From positions 372,001-436,000 of the forward strand of contig NZ_CAKTVX010000001.1 in assembly GCF_934630525.1 (NCBI RefSeq): a stretch of DNA of 64,000 nt, given 5' to 3'. Below, piece by piece: positions 15,364 to 24,058 of this stretch (the stretch's first letter is position 1; each line of letters opens with the position of its first letter). Source of the DNA: an uncultured Slackia sp. (GTDB lineage: Bacteria; Actinomycetota; Coriobacteriia; Coriobacteriales; Eggerthellaceae). The notes below the pieces were generated by a model, which saw only the letters and a program-made list of their open reading frames with translations, did no database searches and was not told the origin of the DNA. Position numbers and translations under genes: made by a program.

Positions 15364-16032
15364 ATGGGCGCCGAAGAGGTCAAGAACACCAAGAAAATAA
15401 CGAAGAAGCAAAAGGCTGTGCTTGATTTCATCGAACAGCAAATCGATGAAACGGGCATTGCCCCTACAGTTCGCGATATTTGCGACGGGTTAGGCCTCTC
15501 CTCGCCTTCTACCGTGCATGTGCATTTGAAAACGCTCGAGGAAAAGGGCTACATCCATCGCGACCCTTTGAAGTCTCGATGCATTACCATCGTGGGTCGC
15601 GAGCAAAAGGCGAAAGAACCCGAGCTCGAACCAGTCGGTGCCGGGGCGTTTTCCGATGTGGTCTCGCTTCCCGTTGTTGGTAACGTTGCTGCGGGTTTGC
15701 CCATTCTTGCCGAGCAGAACGTAACGGAAACCATTCCCCTGCCCGTCGAAATTGTGGGAGATTCAAGCTCGTTCCTCTTGAAGGTTCGCGGCGATTCCAT
15801 GATCGAAATCGGCATCAACGATGGCGATTATGTTGCCGTGAAAGAACAACCCACCTGCAACAACGGCGATATCGTGGTCGCCATTGTCGACGATGGCGCA
15901 ACGGTGAAGCGCTTCTATAAAGAAAAGGGTCACGTGCGTTTGCAACCCGAAAACTCATCGATGGAGCCCATCATCGTGCGCGAGAACGTCTCCATCGCCG
16001 GCAAAGTCGTCGCGGTCTTTCGTCGTCTCTAA
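15364..16032 (+). CDS. lexA: SOS repressor LexA
   Basis: A 222-residue LexA. The N-terminal winged helix (KQKAVLDFIEQQIDETGIAP, then LSSPSTVHVHLKTLE) is followed by the autocleavage site A110-G111 (GNVAAGLPIL) and the catalytic dyad S145 (RGDSMIE) and K182 (ATVKRFYKE). RecA bound to single-stranded DNA triggers self-cleavage and so SOS induction. The start at 15364 follows CAGGAG at 15353-15358; the frame is open to 15253 but that part overlaps the operator boxes. It likely represses itself, the divergent small gene and recA (box at 25142). Confidence 0.97.
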   Translation: MGAEEVKNTKKITKKQKAVLDFIEQQIDETGIAPTVRDICDGLGLSSPSTVHVHLKTLEEKGYIHRDPLKSRCITIVGREQKAKEPELEPVGAGAFSDVVSLPVVGNVAAGLPILAEQNVTETIPLPVEIVGDSSSFLLKVRGDSMIEIGINDGDYVAVKEQPTCNNGDIVVAIVDDGATVKRFYKEKGHVRLQPENSSMEPIIVRENVSIAGKVVAVFRRL

Positions 16033-16067
16033 ATCGCTGCAACCTTAAATCGTAGCAAGAATTACGC

Positions 16068-16109
16068 AGGCCCCTGGTGCTCCGTTGTCCAACGAAGTAC
16101 CAGGGGCCT
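16068..16109. terminator. Bidirectional terminator between lexA and hflX
   Basis: Arms AGGCCCCTGGT (16068-16078) and ACCAGGGGCCT (16099-16109) with an inner CGTTG/CAACG hairpin. It sits between two converging genes; T-tracts are weak. Confidence 0.7.
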
Positions 16110-16117
16110 TACATTTC

Positions 16118-17413
16118 TCACGAAGCTTTATAGGGCTCAAATTGCCTCAATAAATCGCGAGGAATGCGAACCGTGAGATTCGCTCCATCTTCATCAAACA
16201 CCTCAGCTATGATGGTGCATTTCGAGTGAGCGAGCGATACCAAATCGCCGCGCGAAAACGGCACAACGACATTCATAGTTTCTTCCGTAGCCGTAGCGGC
16301 GCGCGCGATGGCCTCGATAAGCTCGTCGCACCCCTGCCCCGTTGCCGCCGACACGAACACCGCACCTGGGTGCAATCGAGCAAGCGCCGCCGCCTGCGTG
16401 TCATCGACCAAATCGATTTTATTGAACACGGTGATGCGCGGAATGGTTTGCGCATCGATTTGCTGCAGGGTTTCCTCGACAGCCTTCATTTGCATTTCGC
16501 GCTCGGGCGACGATGCATCGATCACGTGTAGCACCAAATCGGCGCCACGAATTTCGTCGAGCGTGCTCTTGAACGCCTCGACGAGCGTCGTGGGAAGTTT
16601 TTGGATGAAGCCGACGGTATCGGTAAGCGTGACTTCGCGGCCTTCGGGCAACACGAGCTTGCGCGTGGTCGAATCGAGCGTGGCAAAAAGCTTGTCATAG
16701 GACAGCACGTCGGCACCGGCGAGGCGGTTTATCAGGCTCGATTTGCCCGCATTCGTGTAGCCTGCCTCGGCGATTTTGAATACGCCCGATGCATAGCGCG
16801 CGCTTCGTTGCGTTTCACGCATGCGCGAAACTTGCTCGAGCTCGCGGCGAATCGACGTGATGCGCTTGCGTACCATGCGACGGTCGACCTCAAGCTGGCT
16901 TTCGCCCTCGCCGAAGCGCGAGCCTACGCCGCCGCCCATGCGATTGCTCGCCAAATGCGCCCACATGCCGCGCAAACGCGGCAGCAGGTACTGGTTTTGT
17001 GCCAGACGCACCTGCAGACGACCCTCTTTCGTGGTGGCATGCAGCGCGAAAATATCAAGAATGAGTGCCGTTCGGTCAATGACCTTCACATCCTTCGGCA
17101 CGACCTTTTCCAAATTGCTCTGCTGCGACGGCGTGAGTTCATCGTCGAAAATCACGATATCAGCCGCATACGCATGGCACATTTCGGCGATTTCTTCCGC
17201 CTTGCCCGACCCGACGAATGTGCGCGGGTTTGGTGCATCGAGCTTTTGGTAGGTGGTCGCAACCACTTCGGCGCCCGCCGTGTCGGTCAAACGCGCGAGT
17301 TCCTCAAGAGACGACGTGAGCGTTGAGGCATCGTCGCCCTTGAGTTGAATGCCAACGAGAATGGCGCGTTCGCAACCCTCGTCCATCGTAGAAAGTGAAT
17401 CGGCGAAAGACAC
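16118..17413 (-). CDS. hflX: GTPase HflX
   Basis: A 431-residue ribosome-associated GTPase that splits stalled or heat-damaged 70S ribosomes. The HflX N-terminal domain (NPRTFVGSGKAEEIAEM, then QVRLAQNQYLLPRLRGM) precedes the G domain with G1 AGYTNAGKSS, G3 DTVGFI and G4 NKID. The start is GTG at 17413 with AGGAGG 5 bases upstream. It directly follows miaA (gap 9 bases), as hflX follows the miaA/hfq region in many bacteria, so it is probably the last gene of the miaB-miaA-hflX operon. Confidence 0.95.
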   Translation of the reverse strand: MSFADSLSTMDEGCERAILVGIQLKGDDASTLTSSLEELARLTDTAGAEVVATTYQKLDAPNPRTFVGSGKAEEIAEMCHAYAADIVIFDDELTPSQQSNLEKVVPKDVKVIDRTALILDIFALHATTKEGRLQVRLAQNQYLLPRLRGMWAHLASNRMGGGVGSRFGEGESQLEVDRRMVRKRITSIRRELEQVSRMRETQRSARYASGVFKIAEAGYTNAGKSSLINRLAGADVLSYDKLFATLDSTTRKLVLPEGREVTLTDTVGFIQKLPTTLVEAFKSTLDEIRGADLVLHVIDASSPEREMQMKAVEETLQQIDAQTIPRITVFNKIDLVDDTQAAALARLHPGAVFVSAATGQGCDELIEAIARAATATEETMNVVVPFSRGDLVSLAHSKCTIIAEVFDEDGANLTVRIPRDLLRQFEPYKAS

Positions 17414-17422
17414 GCAGGCCTC

Positions 17423-18376
17423 CTAGAGCAACTGTTGAATTTCATCGGCCATGCGCGCGACGTCGCCATCGTCTGCGGCGACCCAACGCACCCGCTCGTC
17501 ATGGCGCCACCATGAACGCTGGCGTTTCGCATAGCGCCTCGTAGCAAGCTTGATGGCCTCGGAGGCTTCTTCCATGGAACAACGGCCTTCGAGCGCGGCG
17601 ACTACTTCTTTATATCCAATAGCCTCACGCGCCGTGAGCGCCTCGGTGAAGCCTTGCTCGCAAAGCGCGCGAACCTCATCGACGAGCCCCGCTTCGAACA
17701 TGCCGTCGACTCGTGCGTCGATGCGCTTTTTCAAAAGCTCCGGATCAACCGAAAGCCCGAAAAAGAGCGCAGGCACCACCTGGCCGAGCGTGGCAAGCCC
17801 TTTGTGCTGCGAGGCGTACGAAACGCCGTCGAGCTCGAGCATCTCGAGCGCACGCACCACGCGTTTAGAGTTGTTGGGATGAATGATGGCGGCGCTTTCC
17901 GCATCGCGCTCGTTGAGCGCATCCCAAAGCGCCTGGGAGCCATGCTCGGCCAAAAACGCGGCCCACTTCTCGCGCACGGGGTTGCCTACCTGCTCGCCCG
18001 ACGCGAAATCGTAGTCGTCAATTGCGGCCCGCACATAGAACCCCGTGCCGCCCGCGAGCACACAGCGCTTGCCGCGCGCATCGATGTCGGCGAAACATGT
18101 TCGCGCGTATTCCTGGAACAGCGACGCCGAATATGCCTCGCCCGGCTTGCGAATATCAAAACCCCAGTGCGGTACCACGCGCTCGGCCGCGGGCAGTTTA
18201 CCCGTGCCAATATCCATGCCTTCATAAATTTGCATGGAGTCGGCCGATACCACTTCCCCATTTACGCGACGTGCGATTTCCTGCGCGACATCGGTTTTGC
18301 CCGACGCCGTGGGTCCCACAATAACGATAACGGGCTGCGACAGCTCAAGAGCCGGCTTTCCGCTCGTCTTAGGCAT
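17423..18376 (-). CDS. miaA: tRNA dimethylallyltransferase
   Basis: A 317-residue enzyme that transfers the dimethylallyl group from DMAPP to N6 of A37 in tRNAs reading U-initial codons. The N-terminal P-loop GPTASGKTDVAQEI and the family motif GEVVSADSMQIYEGMDIGTG are clear; ALTAREAIGYKEV is present toward the C terminus. The start ATG overlaps the end of miaB by 8 bases, so the two successive tRNA-A37 modification enzymes are coupled: MiaA makes i6A37, and MiaB then adds the methylthio group. Confidence 0.96.
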   Translation of the reverse strand: MPKTSGKPALELSQPVIVIVGPTASGKTDVAQEIARRVNGEVVSADSMQIYEGMDIGTGKLPAAERVVPHWGFDIRKPGEAYSASLFQEYARTCFADIDARGKRCVLAGGTGFYVRAAIDDYDFASGEQVGNPVREKWAAFLAEHGSQALWDALNERDAESAAIIHPNNSKRVVRALEMLELDGVSYASQHKGLATLGQVVPALFFGLSVDPELLKKRIDARVDGMFEAGLVDEVRALCEQGFTEALTAREAIGYKEVVAALEGRCSMEEASEAIKLATRRYAKRQRSWWRHDERVRWVAADDGDVARMADEIQQLL

Positions 18377-19727
18377 CGACGACCTCGCCCGACAAATACC
18401 AGGTGAGCGATTCGTCGATGCGTACCTTCACAATGGTGCCCTCTAGCTCGTCGATGGTTTTACCAGCGGGAATGGGCGCATGCACGGTCACATTGTGCGG
18501 GCTGCGGCCCGCAAGCACGTCTTCATCGCGCTTCGACGTGCCCTCGACAAGCACATCGAGCACGCGGCCGGTAAAGCGCTGGTTTTGCTCATGGGCGCCT
18601 TCCTGCACGATGTCGACAAGCTCGTCGAAGCGGCGCTGAATGGTTTCATGCGGCGTTGGATCGTCTATTTTTGCCGCCGGCGTGCCTTCGCGCTTCGAGT
18701 AGATGAACGTGAACACCTGGCCATAGCCCACCTCGCGCACAAGGTTCGCCGTGGCCTGGAAATCTTCCTCGGTTTCGCCCGGGAAGCCCACGATGATGTC
18801 GGTCGAAAGCGCCACATCGGGGTTGGCTGCGCGTACTTTGCGCACGAGCTCGCGATAGTGGTCGGCGGTATAGCGGCGGTTCATGGCCTTGAGCACGCGA
18901 TCGCTGCCCGACTGAACCGGCAAATGCAGCGCGGGCATGAGGTTGGGCAGCTCGCCGAACAGCGCAATGACCTCGTCGGTCAAATCTTTCGGATGCGAGG
19001 TTGCGAAGCGAATGCGCTCGACGCCCGTGGCGGCCACCGCGCGCAGCACGTCGGCGAAGCGCGGCTCGCCATACAAATCGCGCCCGTAGGAGTTCACGTT
19101 TTGGCCGAGCAGCGTGATTTCCTTCACGCCATCGGCAACAAGCGCCTGCGCTTCGGCGGCCACGTCTTCGATGGTGCGCGATTTTTCGCGGCCGCGCACG
19201 TAAGGCACAATGCAATAGGTGCAGAAGTTGTTGCAGCCCGAGGTAATGGGCAGCCATGCGGCCCATGTGTGCACGCGCTTGCTGGGCAGGTCGGTGGCGA
19301 ATTTCTCGCTGGCCTCGTACACTTCGGCCTGGTGTCCCTTGCCCACCAGCACCGACTCAATAAGGCGTGGCAAGCGATCGATATTCTGCGTGCCGAACAC
19401 CACATCGACATGAGGCAGTTTTTCCATGAGCTTCGCGCCGTCGCGCTGGCCGATGCAGCCGCCAATGCACACGATGCGCTTGTCGAGCTTGCTACCCTGC
19501 GGAAGCGGAATGTTCTTCATCGAGGCGACCTGGCCCATAAGGCGCGTATCGGCGGCTTCGCGCACGCAGCACGTCACGAATACGACGATTTCAGATTCTT
19601 CGAGCTCGGGCACCTGAATCGCGCCGAGCGATTCGAGCATGCCCGCGATTCGCTCGGAATCGTGTTCGTTCATTTGGCAACCGAAAACTTGCAGGAAAAA
19701 GGTCTTATCGGAAATGGGAGACAGCAT
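18369..19727 (-). CDS. miaB: tRNA-2-methylthio-N6-dimethylallyladenosine synthase
   Basis: A 452-residue radical-SAM methylthiotransferase that converts i6A37 to ms2i6A37. The UPF0004 domain carries three cysteines for the second [4Fe-4S] cluster (FGCQMNEHD, TCCVREAA, GCIGQRDG). The radical-SAM motif CNNFCTYC follows, and the C-terminal TRAM domain (about residues 385-450) binds tRNA. It resembles rimO elsewhere in this window, but substrate class is set by context: it overlaps miaA. Confidence 0.95.
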   Translation of the reverse strand: MLSPISDKTFFLQVFGCQMNEHDSERIAGMLESLGAIQVPELEESEIVVFVTCCVREAADTRLMGQVASMKNIPLPQGSKLDKRIVCIGGCIGQRDGAKLMEKLPHVDVVFGTQNIDRLPRLIESVLVGKGHQAEVYEASEKFATDLPSKRVHTWAAWLPITSGCNNFCTYCIVPYVRGREKSRTIEDVAAEAQALVADGVKEITLLGQNVNSYGRDLYGEPRFADVLRAVAATGVERIRFATSHPKDLTDEVIALFGELPNLMPALHLPVQSGSDRVLKAMNRRYTADHYRELVRKVRAANPDVALSTDIIVGFPGETEEDFQATANLVREVGYGQVFTFIYSKREGTPAAKIDDPTPHETIQRRFDELVDIVQEGAHEQNQRFTGRVLDVLVEGTSKRDEDVLAGRSPHNVTVHAPIPAGKTIDELEGTIVKVRIDESLTWYLSGEVVDA

Positions 19728-19770
19728 ACAGCGAGCTACCTCTTTCTATAGAGATCTGTTGTACGGGTAT

Positions 19771-20064
19771 TTACGAGCGGCGTTCGACGTTGAAGCGGAT
19801 GGCGGTGCGATATTCGCCATCGATCACGATATCGGCAAACGACGGCGCGCAAACGATTTCGATGCCGATGGGCGACAGAAAGCCGCGAGAAATCGCGATG
19901 GCCTTCACCGCCTGGTTCACTGCACCCGCGCCGACCGATTGAATTTCTACGCACGAACCGTCTTTAATCATGCCGGCAATGGCGCCAGCGACCGATGCAG
20001 GTGACGATTTCGACGATACCTTCAAGCAGCCTGCATGCTGCCCGTTTTCAAAATGCTCTGGCAT
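19771..20064 (-). CDS. spoVS: Stage V sporulation protein S family
   Basis: A 97-residue Alba-like protein matching SpoVS through most of its length (LKVSSKSSPASVAGAIAGM, EIQSVGAGAVNQAVKAIAI, IVIDGEYRTAIRF). In Bacillus SpoVS affects spore coat assembly and septation; it also occurs in non-spore-formers, where its role is unknown, possibly nucleic-acid binding. The open frame reaches 20193, but the ATG at 20064 follows AGAAGGA by 6 bases and matches family length. It lies between the GHKL ATPase gene and miaB, its usual neighbourhood (rny-spoVS-miaB). Confidence 0.93.
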   Translation of the reverse strand: MPEHFENGQHAGCLKVSSKSSPASVAGAIAGMIKDGSCVEIQSVGAGAVNQAVKAIAISRGFLSPIGIEIVCAPSFADIVIDGEYRTAIRFNVERRS

Positions 20065-20245
20065 GTGCGTCCTTCTACGATGTTTAGAGTGCGTTATGTT
20101 GCATGTATGCCTTAGGGGCTCAAGCATCTTTTTATCTGGCCGATTGTACCGCATAGAGCGGCTGAACTGCGCGTGAGCACGCTTGAGCCACATTACTCAC
20201 ACGCGGGAATGTGCGGTTCAATGGGCAATGTTGCCCAAAGCTGCC

Positions 20246-21328
20246 CTAAAGCTTCGAAAGCGGGAAAGCCACGTGCACGCTATCGCCCGATATTCGTATT
20301 GAGGGCTCAACGTCGGCTTCGAGGTAATACGATTCGGCGAATTCGGCATACGCCTTCTTCAACGCCGAGGAAAACGATTCCAAATCGTCGGGCGCAATTT
20401 TGAGGCCGCGAAAGTCGCGGTTCGCGGAAGCAGTTGGCTTTGCGGCCTTTTTCGTTGATTCCAGCTCGCCCTCGCGCACGCGATCGAGCGTTTCGAGAAG
20501 CGGCGCGAGCGGAGCTATTTCCCCTGCAAGAATGCGGTGTGCGCTGCGCGTAGACATATCGATGCCGAGGGCCTGAGCGCCATCGACCAGCGAGGCGGCA
20601 TCGCGCATAAGGCCAAGACGCTTGATGGGCGCGGCGGTTTTCACGGAATCGTCCGCGCCAAGGAACTGGCGGCCGAATGCGTACATTGTCGCCGCGCAAT
20701 CGATGAGACTGCCGAGATACGTTGTGCACACGTCTCGATTGGCGAGCGCGAATTCCGATGCGCATTTCAAAATGCTATGCGGGCCCGACCCAACGGTCCA
20801 CGTTCCGTCGCTTTGCTTCACGAGCGACGGTGGCGTGCTCTGGTCGCTTTTCTCGGGCGTTTTAGCGCAATCGAACTCGACAAGGAAAATGCTGCCCTTG
20901 CCTTCGACGGAGGCGATGCATTCTGCGCGCGCGGCATTTTCCCGAATGGAATAAAGCGCCATGCCACGCCCATGCACGCCCCAATCGTCCATGGTCATAG
21001 AATTGAGCTTCGAAGTCACACGAGGTTCGAATATTCGATCGCGCAAACGCTCTGGCACGCCATCGCCATCGTCGGCCATGACGATGCGCCGCATAGAGCC
21101 AGACCGCGACGTTCCAACGATGATCGTTCGGGCGTGGGCGTCGCGCGCATTGCGGAGCATTTCGATAACCGCATCTTCAACGCAGCGAATGTCCTGCTTC
21201 GCCTGGCGGCGCTCGGCTTCCGACACGCGCAGGCGAACGAAGCCATCGCCCAAATCGTCTTCAACGCGAAGCCTTGTACCAGCGGGCAGCGAGTCGAGAA
21301 ATGCGGCAAGCTTTTCAGATTCGGACAT
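20246..21328 (-). CDS. GHKL-fold ATPase of unknown function
   Basis: A 360-residue protein with a Bergerat ATP-binding fold in its first about 150 residues: N box EDAVIEMLRNARDAHA (N60), D-box MADDGDGVP (87-92), and G box WGVHGRGMALYSI (117-128). The rest, about residues 170-360, is helical and unrecognised; there is no histidine-kinase phosphoacceptor domain, membrane span or MutL C-terminal endonuclease motif. In the parallel Bacillus gene order mutS-mutL sit near spoVS and miaB, and this ATPase occupies that interval. It may be a MutL/Hsp90/MORC-like switch protein. Start is ATG 21328, after the rny terminator. Confidence 0.8.
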   Translation of the reverse strand: MSESEKLAAFLDSLPAGTRLRVEDDLGDGFVRLRVSEAERRQAKQDIRCVEDAVIEMLRNARDAHARTIIVGTSRSGSMRRIVMADDGDGVPERLRDRIFEPRVTSKLNSMTMDDWGVHGRGMALYSIRENAARAECIASVEGKGSIFLVEFDCAKTPEKSDQSTPPSLVKQSDGTWTVGSGPHSILKCASEFALANRDVCTTYLGSLIDCAATMYAFGRQFLGADDSVKTAAPIKRLGLMRDAASLVDGAQALGIDMSTRSAHRILAGEIAPLAPLLETLDRVREGELESTKKAAKPTASANRDFRGLKIAPDDLESFSSALKKAYAEFAESYYLEADVEPSIRISGDSVHVAFPLSKL

Positions 21329-21349
21329 AGTAAGCCCCTCGTACCATAC

Positions 21350-21378
21350 AAAAAAGAGGCGCCAATATGGCGCCTCTT
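21350..21378 (-). terminator. Terminator downstream of rny
   Basis: Palindrome GAGGCGCCA-ATA-TGGCGCCTC (21356-21376), followed on the minus strand by TTTTTT. It separates rny from the GHKL gene. Confidence 0.9.
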
Positions 21379-21390
21379 CAACGTTCGAAA

Positions 21391-22920
21391 TTATTTCGCG
21401 TAGTCAACGGCGCGGCTTTCGCGGATAACAACCACCTTGACCTGGCCGGGATACTGCATTTCATCCTCGATTTGCTTGGCGATGTCATGCGCCAGAACAA
21501 CGGCAGCAGCTTCATCGACCATTTCGGGAACAACCATAACGCGAATCTCACGACCCGCCTGCATGGCGTAGGTGCGTTCGACGCCCTTGTGGGCATTCGC
21601 GATTTCCTCGAACTTCTCAAGGCGCTTCACGTAGCTCTCAAGGCTTTCCTTGCGGGCGCCGGGGCGAGCAGCGGAAACAGCATCGGCGGCCTGGACCAAA
21701 ACATCAAGCACGCTGTTCGGCTCGACATCGGCGTGGTGCGCCTCGATGGCGTGCACGATTTCTGGCTTTTCACCGAAACGACGAGCAAGGTCGGCACCGA
21801 TCACGGCATGAGGGCCTTCGACTTCATGGTCGACGGCTTTGCCGAGGTCGTGCAGAAGGCCTGCGCGCTTAGCGGGAACGGGATCGAGACCAAGCTCGGA
21901 AGCCATAACGCCGCACAGATACGCGACTTCGAGCGAGTGGTTCAAAACGCTCTGGCCGAACGAGGTGCGGAAGCGCAGGCGGCCAAGCGTGCGAACGAGC
22001 TCGGGGTGCAAGTCGTGAATGCCGACGTCGAACGTCGCCTGCTCGCCAGCCTCTTGGATTTGCTGGTTTACGAGCTTTTCGGCCTTCGCATACATCTCTT
22101 CGATGCGAGCGGGATGAATGCGGCCGTCGGCGATGAGGTTTTCCATGGTGACGCGGCCAATTTCACGACGAACGGGATCGAAACACGAAATGGTTACGCA
22201 CTCAGGCGTGTCGTCGATGAGCAGGTTCACGCCCGTAAGCTGCTCGAAGCTGCGAATATTGCGGCCTTCGCGACCGATAATGCGGCCCTTCAAGTCGTCG
22301 GACGGAATGTGGATGGTTTTCACCGTGGTTTCGGCCGTGTGATCGGCGGCGACGCGCTGAATTGCGAGGCTCAAGATCTCGCGCGACTTCTTGTCGGCTT
22401 CGGCCTTGGTGCGCTGCTCGGCCTCGCGAATAATGGCGGCGCTTTCATGCGTAACCTCATCGCGAAGGTTGTCGAGCAGTTCCTTCTTCGCCTCTTCGGG
22501 CGTCATGCCGGCGACATGCTCGAGGCGCACATTCACTTCTTGAATGGCACTGTTCAGATCGCGCTCGCGACGCTCGACCTGACCCTGCATGGAAGAGAGC
22601 TGATGCTCGCGGGCATCGAGGCTCTCGACACGGCGATCAACGGATTCCTCACGCTGAGAAACGCGGTTTTCGGCGGCACGAACTTCCTTCATGCGCTCTT
22701 TGTGCTCAGCCTGAGCCTCCTGCTTCATTTTGAACACTTCGTCTTTAGCTTCAACCACAGCTTCGCGGCGCATGGTTTCTGCCTGGCGCTTCGCCTCAGA
22801 TACCACCTGTTCAGCCTCTTCATGGGCGCGTTTGGTGGACGAATTTGCGACGTAGCGGGTAATAAAATAGCCACCGGCGATGCCAACGGCCAAGCCGACG
22901 ATCAAAAGTGCGATTTCCAT
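21391..22920 (-). CDS. rny: Ribonuclease Y
   Basis: A 509-residue membrane-anchored endoribonuclease that starts mRNA decay. An N-terminal span (MEIALLIVGLAVGIAGGYFI) is followed by a long charged coiled coil (about residues 30-190), a KH RNA-binding domain (GRIIGREGRNIRSFEQLTGV) and the HD metal domain (LLHDLGKAVDHE). The frame is open to 23010, but the ATG at 22920 places the anchor at the N terminus and has GGGGAGG just upstream. A second decay nuclease, RNase J, is encoded at 33256. Confidence 0.97.
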   Translation of the reverse strand: MEIALLIVGLAVGIAGGYFITRYVANSSTKRAHEEAEQVVSEAKRQAETMRREAVVEAKDEVFKMKQEAQAEHKERMKEVRAAENRVSQREESVDRRVESLDAREHQLSSMQGQVERRERDLNSAIQEVNVRLEHVAGMTPEEAKKELLDNLRDEVTHESAAIIREAEQRTKAEADKKSREILSLAIQRVAADHTAETTVKTIHIPSDDLKGRIIGREGRNIRSFEQLTGVNLLIDDTPECVTISCFDPVRREIGRVTMENLIADGRIHPARIEEMYAKAEKLVNQQIQEAGEQATFDVGIHDLHPELVRTLGRLRFRTSFGQSVLNHSLEVAYLCGVMASELGLDPVPAKRAGLLHDLGKAVDHEVEGPHAVIGADLARRFGEKPEIVHAIEAHHADVEPNSVLDVLVQAADAVSAARPGARKESLESYVKRLEKFEEIANAHKGVERTYAMQAGREIRVMVVPEMVDEAAAVVLAHDIAKQIEDEMQYPGQVKVVVIRESRAVDYAK

Positions 22921-23160
22921 CGGCCTCCCCTTTCTTCTAATTTCATATACGAAGACAGGCTGCCGGCAAAGAAAATGCCGGGCATATGCCTGGCATGAGT
23001 GAATACACAACAGTAGAGCTAACGCCGAGAAAGAGTTCGGCTATGCGATTGTTATATATCGAGAAAGCGCCTTGTGGGCGCTACTGCACTCAAGCCCTTT
23101 TATGATACACCGTGCTCGAGTGTTTTCCCTCCACCGTTTTGAAATAAATCGCTCAGCGCC

Positions 23161-23991
23161 TTAATTCTCCTCCATAAAACGACGAGTTGCCGCGCTCGCG
23201 ACCGACGAGGAGTACCCTTTCGTCATGAGTTTGCGATATGCGGAGGCCCGAATATTTTTGGAACGCGGCGGTTTTCGGCGCAAAAGCGCGAGTGCGCGCT
23301 CGACTTCTTGCTCTTCATTAAACTCGCAACCAAACGAGCAACCAATGAGCCCATCTTCGTCATTGCTGGCGACGCGAAACGGATCGAAGTCACCGAGGGA
23401 AAAGAATTCATCGGGCCATCCAGGGATATCGGTTGCGGAAATTCCAGCCCGATCGAGTTCGTCTTCAATGCCCTTGCGACCGCGGCCTTGGGCGACGCGC
23501 GTACGAACAAGCACGGAGCCATAACGCACATCGTCGATGAGGCCGCAATCGAGGGCGCGCTGCACGGCGGATTCCGCCACTTGGCGCGAAAACCCATCGT
23601 GCACAAGCCGATCGATGAGCTCGCGAGAACCACGCTCTCGCGCACAGGCAAGGCGAGTGACTTTTTCGAAAGCCTTCGTTTCGTCTTCGGTGCGCTCGGC
23701 CATGATTGGCTCGAGGCTCAACGATGCATTCTGCAAACGCGAGCGAGCGCGAGACTTCGGCTGGAGCCTACTTTGGTCAAGCGAACCGAAGCGGGCGCTA
23801 CTCGACTTGCAAGCAATGCAAGCCTCTTGCCCCGCGCCATCTACGTCACGCGAAGGCATGTCATGGGTGTAAGCTTGAGGTTTTTCCGCCTCTTGCTCTG
23901 TGCCGCCAGCGGCGCGGAAAGGCCCGCCATTGGCATGGGCTTGGGATTTCTTCAAAAGCTCTTCTGCATATTGCTTATCGATATACGGCAT
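23161..23991 (-). CDS. recX: Regulatory protein RecX
   Basis: About 276 residues. The C-terminal about 165 residues are a RecX three-helix-repeat domain (KAFEKVTRLACARERGSREL, then ALDCGLIDDVRYGSVLVRTR, and a final AYRKLMTKGYSSSVASAATR) that binds and limits RecA filaments. About 100 N-terminal residues before MAERTEDETK are polar, low in conservation signal, and unusual for RecX. The start at 23991 (MPYIDKQ) is chosen because the upstream frame overlaps recA; its ribosome site is weak (TTGGGG), and the ATG before AERTEDE is an alternative giving a normal-size RecX. A terminator separates it from recA. Confidence 0.82.
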   Translation of the reverse strand: MPYIDKQYAEELLKKSQAHANGGPFRAAGGTEQEAEKPQAYTHDMPSRDVDGAGQEACIACKSSSARFGSLDQSRLQPKSRARSRLQNASLSLEPIMAERTEDETKAFEKVTRLACARERGSRELIDRLVHDGFSRQVAESAVQRALDCGLIDDVRYGSVLVRTRVAQGRGRKGIEDELDRAGISATDIPGWPDEFFSLGDFDPFRVASNDEDGLIGCSFGCEFNEEQEVERALALLRRKPPRSKNIRASAYRKLMTKGYSSSVASAATRRFMEEN

Positions 23992-24015
23992 ATCGGCCCC
24001 AATCGCTGCGCTCAA

Positions 24016-24051
24016 GAAAACGCCCGCTTCGCCATGGGCAAAAGCGGGCGT
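24016..24051 (-). terminator. Terminator between recA and recX
   Basis: On the minus strand ACGCCCGCTT pairs with AAGCGGGCGT, followed by TTTTCTT. It begins 7 bases after the recA stop, so recX would depend on read-through, as in E. coli. Confidence 0.88.
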
Positions 24052-24058
24052 AAAAGGC

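Noticed and set aside
21367..22998. A 543-codon open frame antisense to rny
   Set aside because: Opposite strand of a clear RNase Y gene with all motifs; no start signal of its own.
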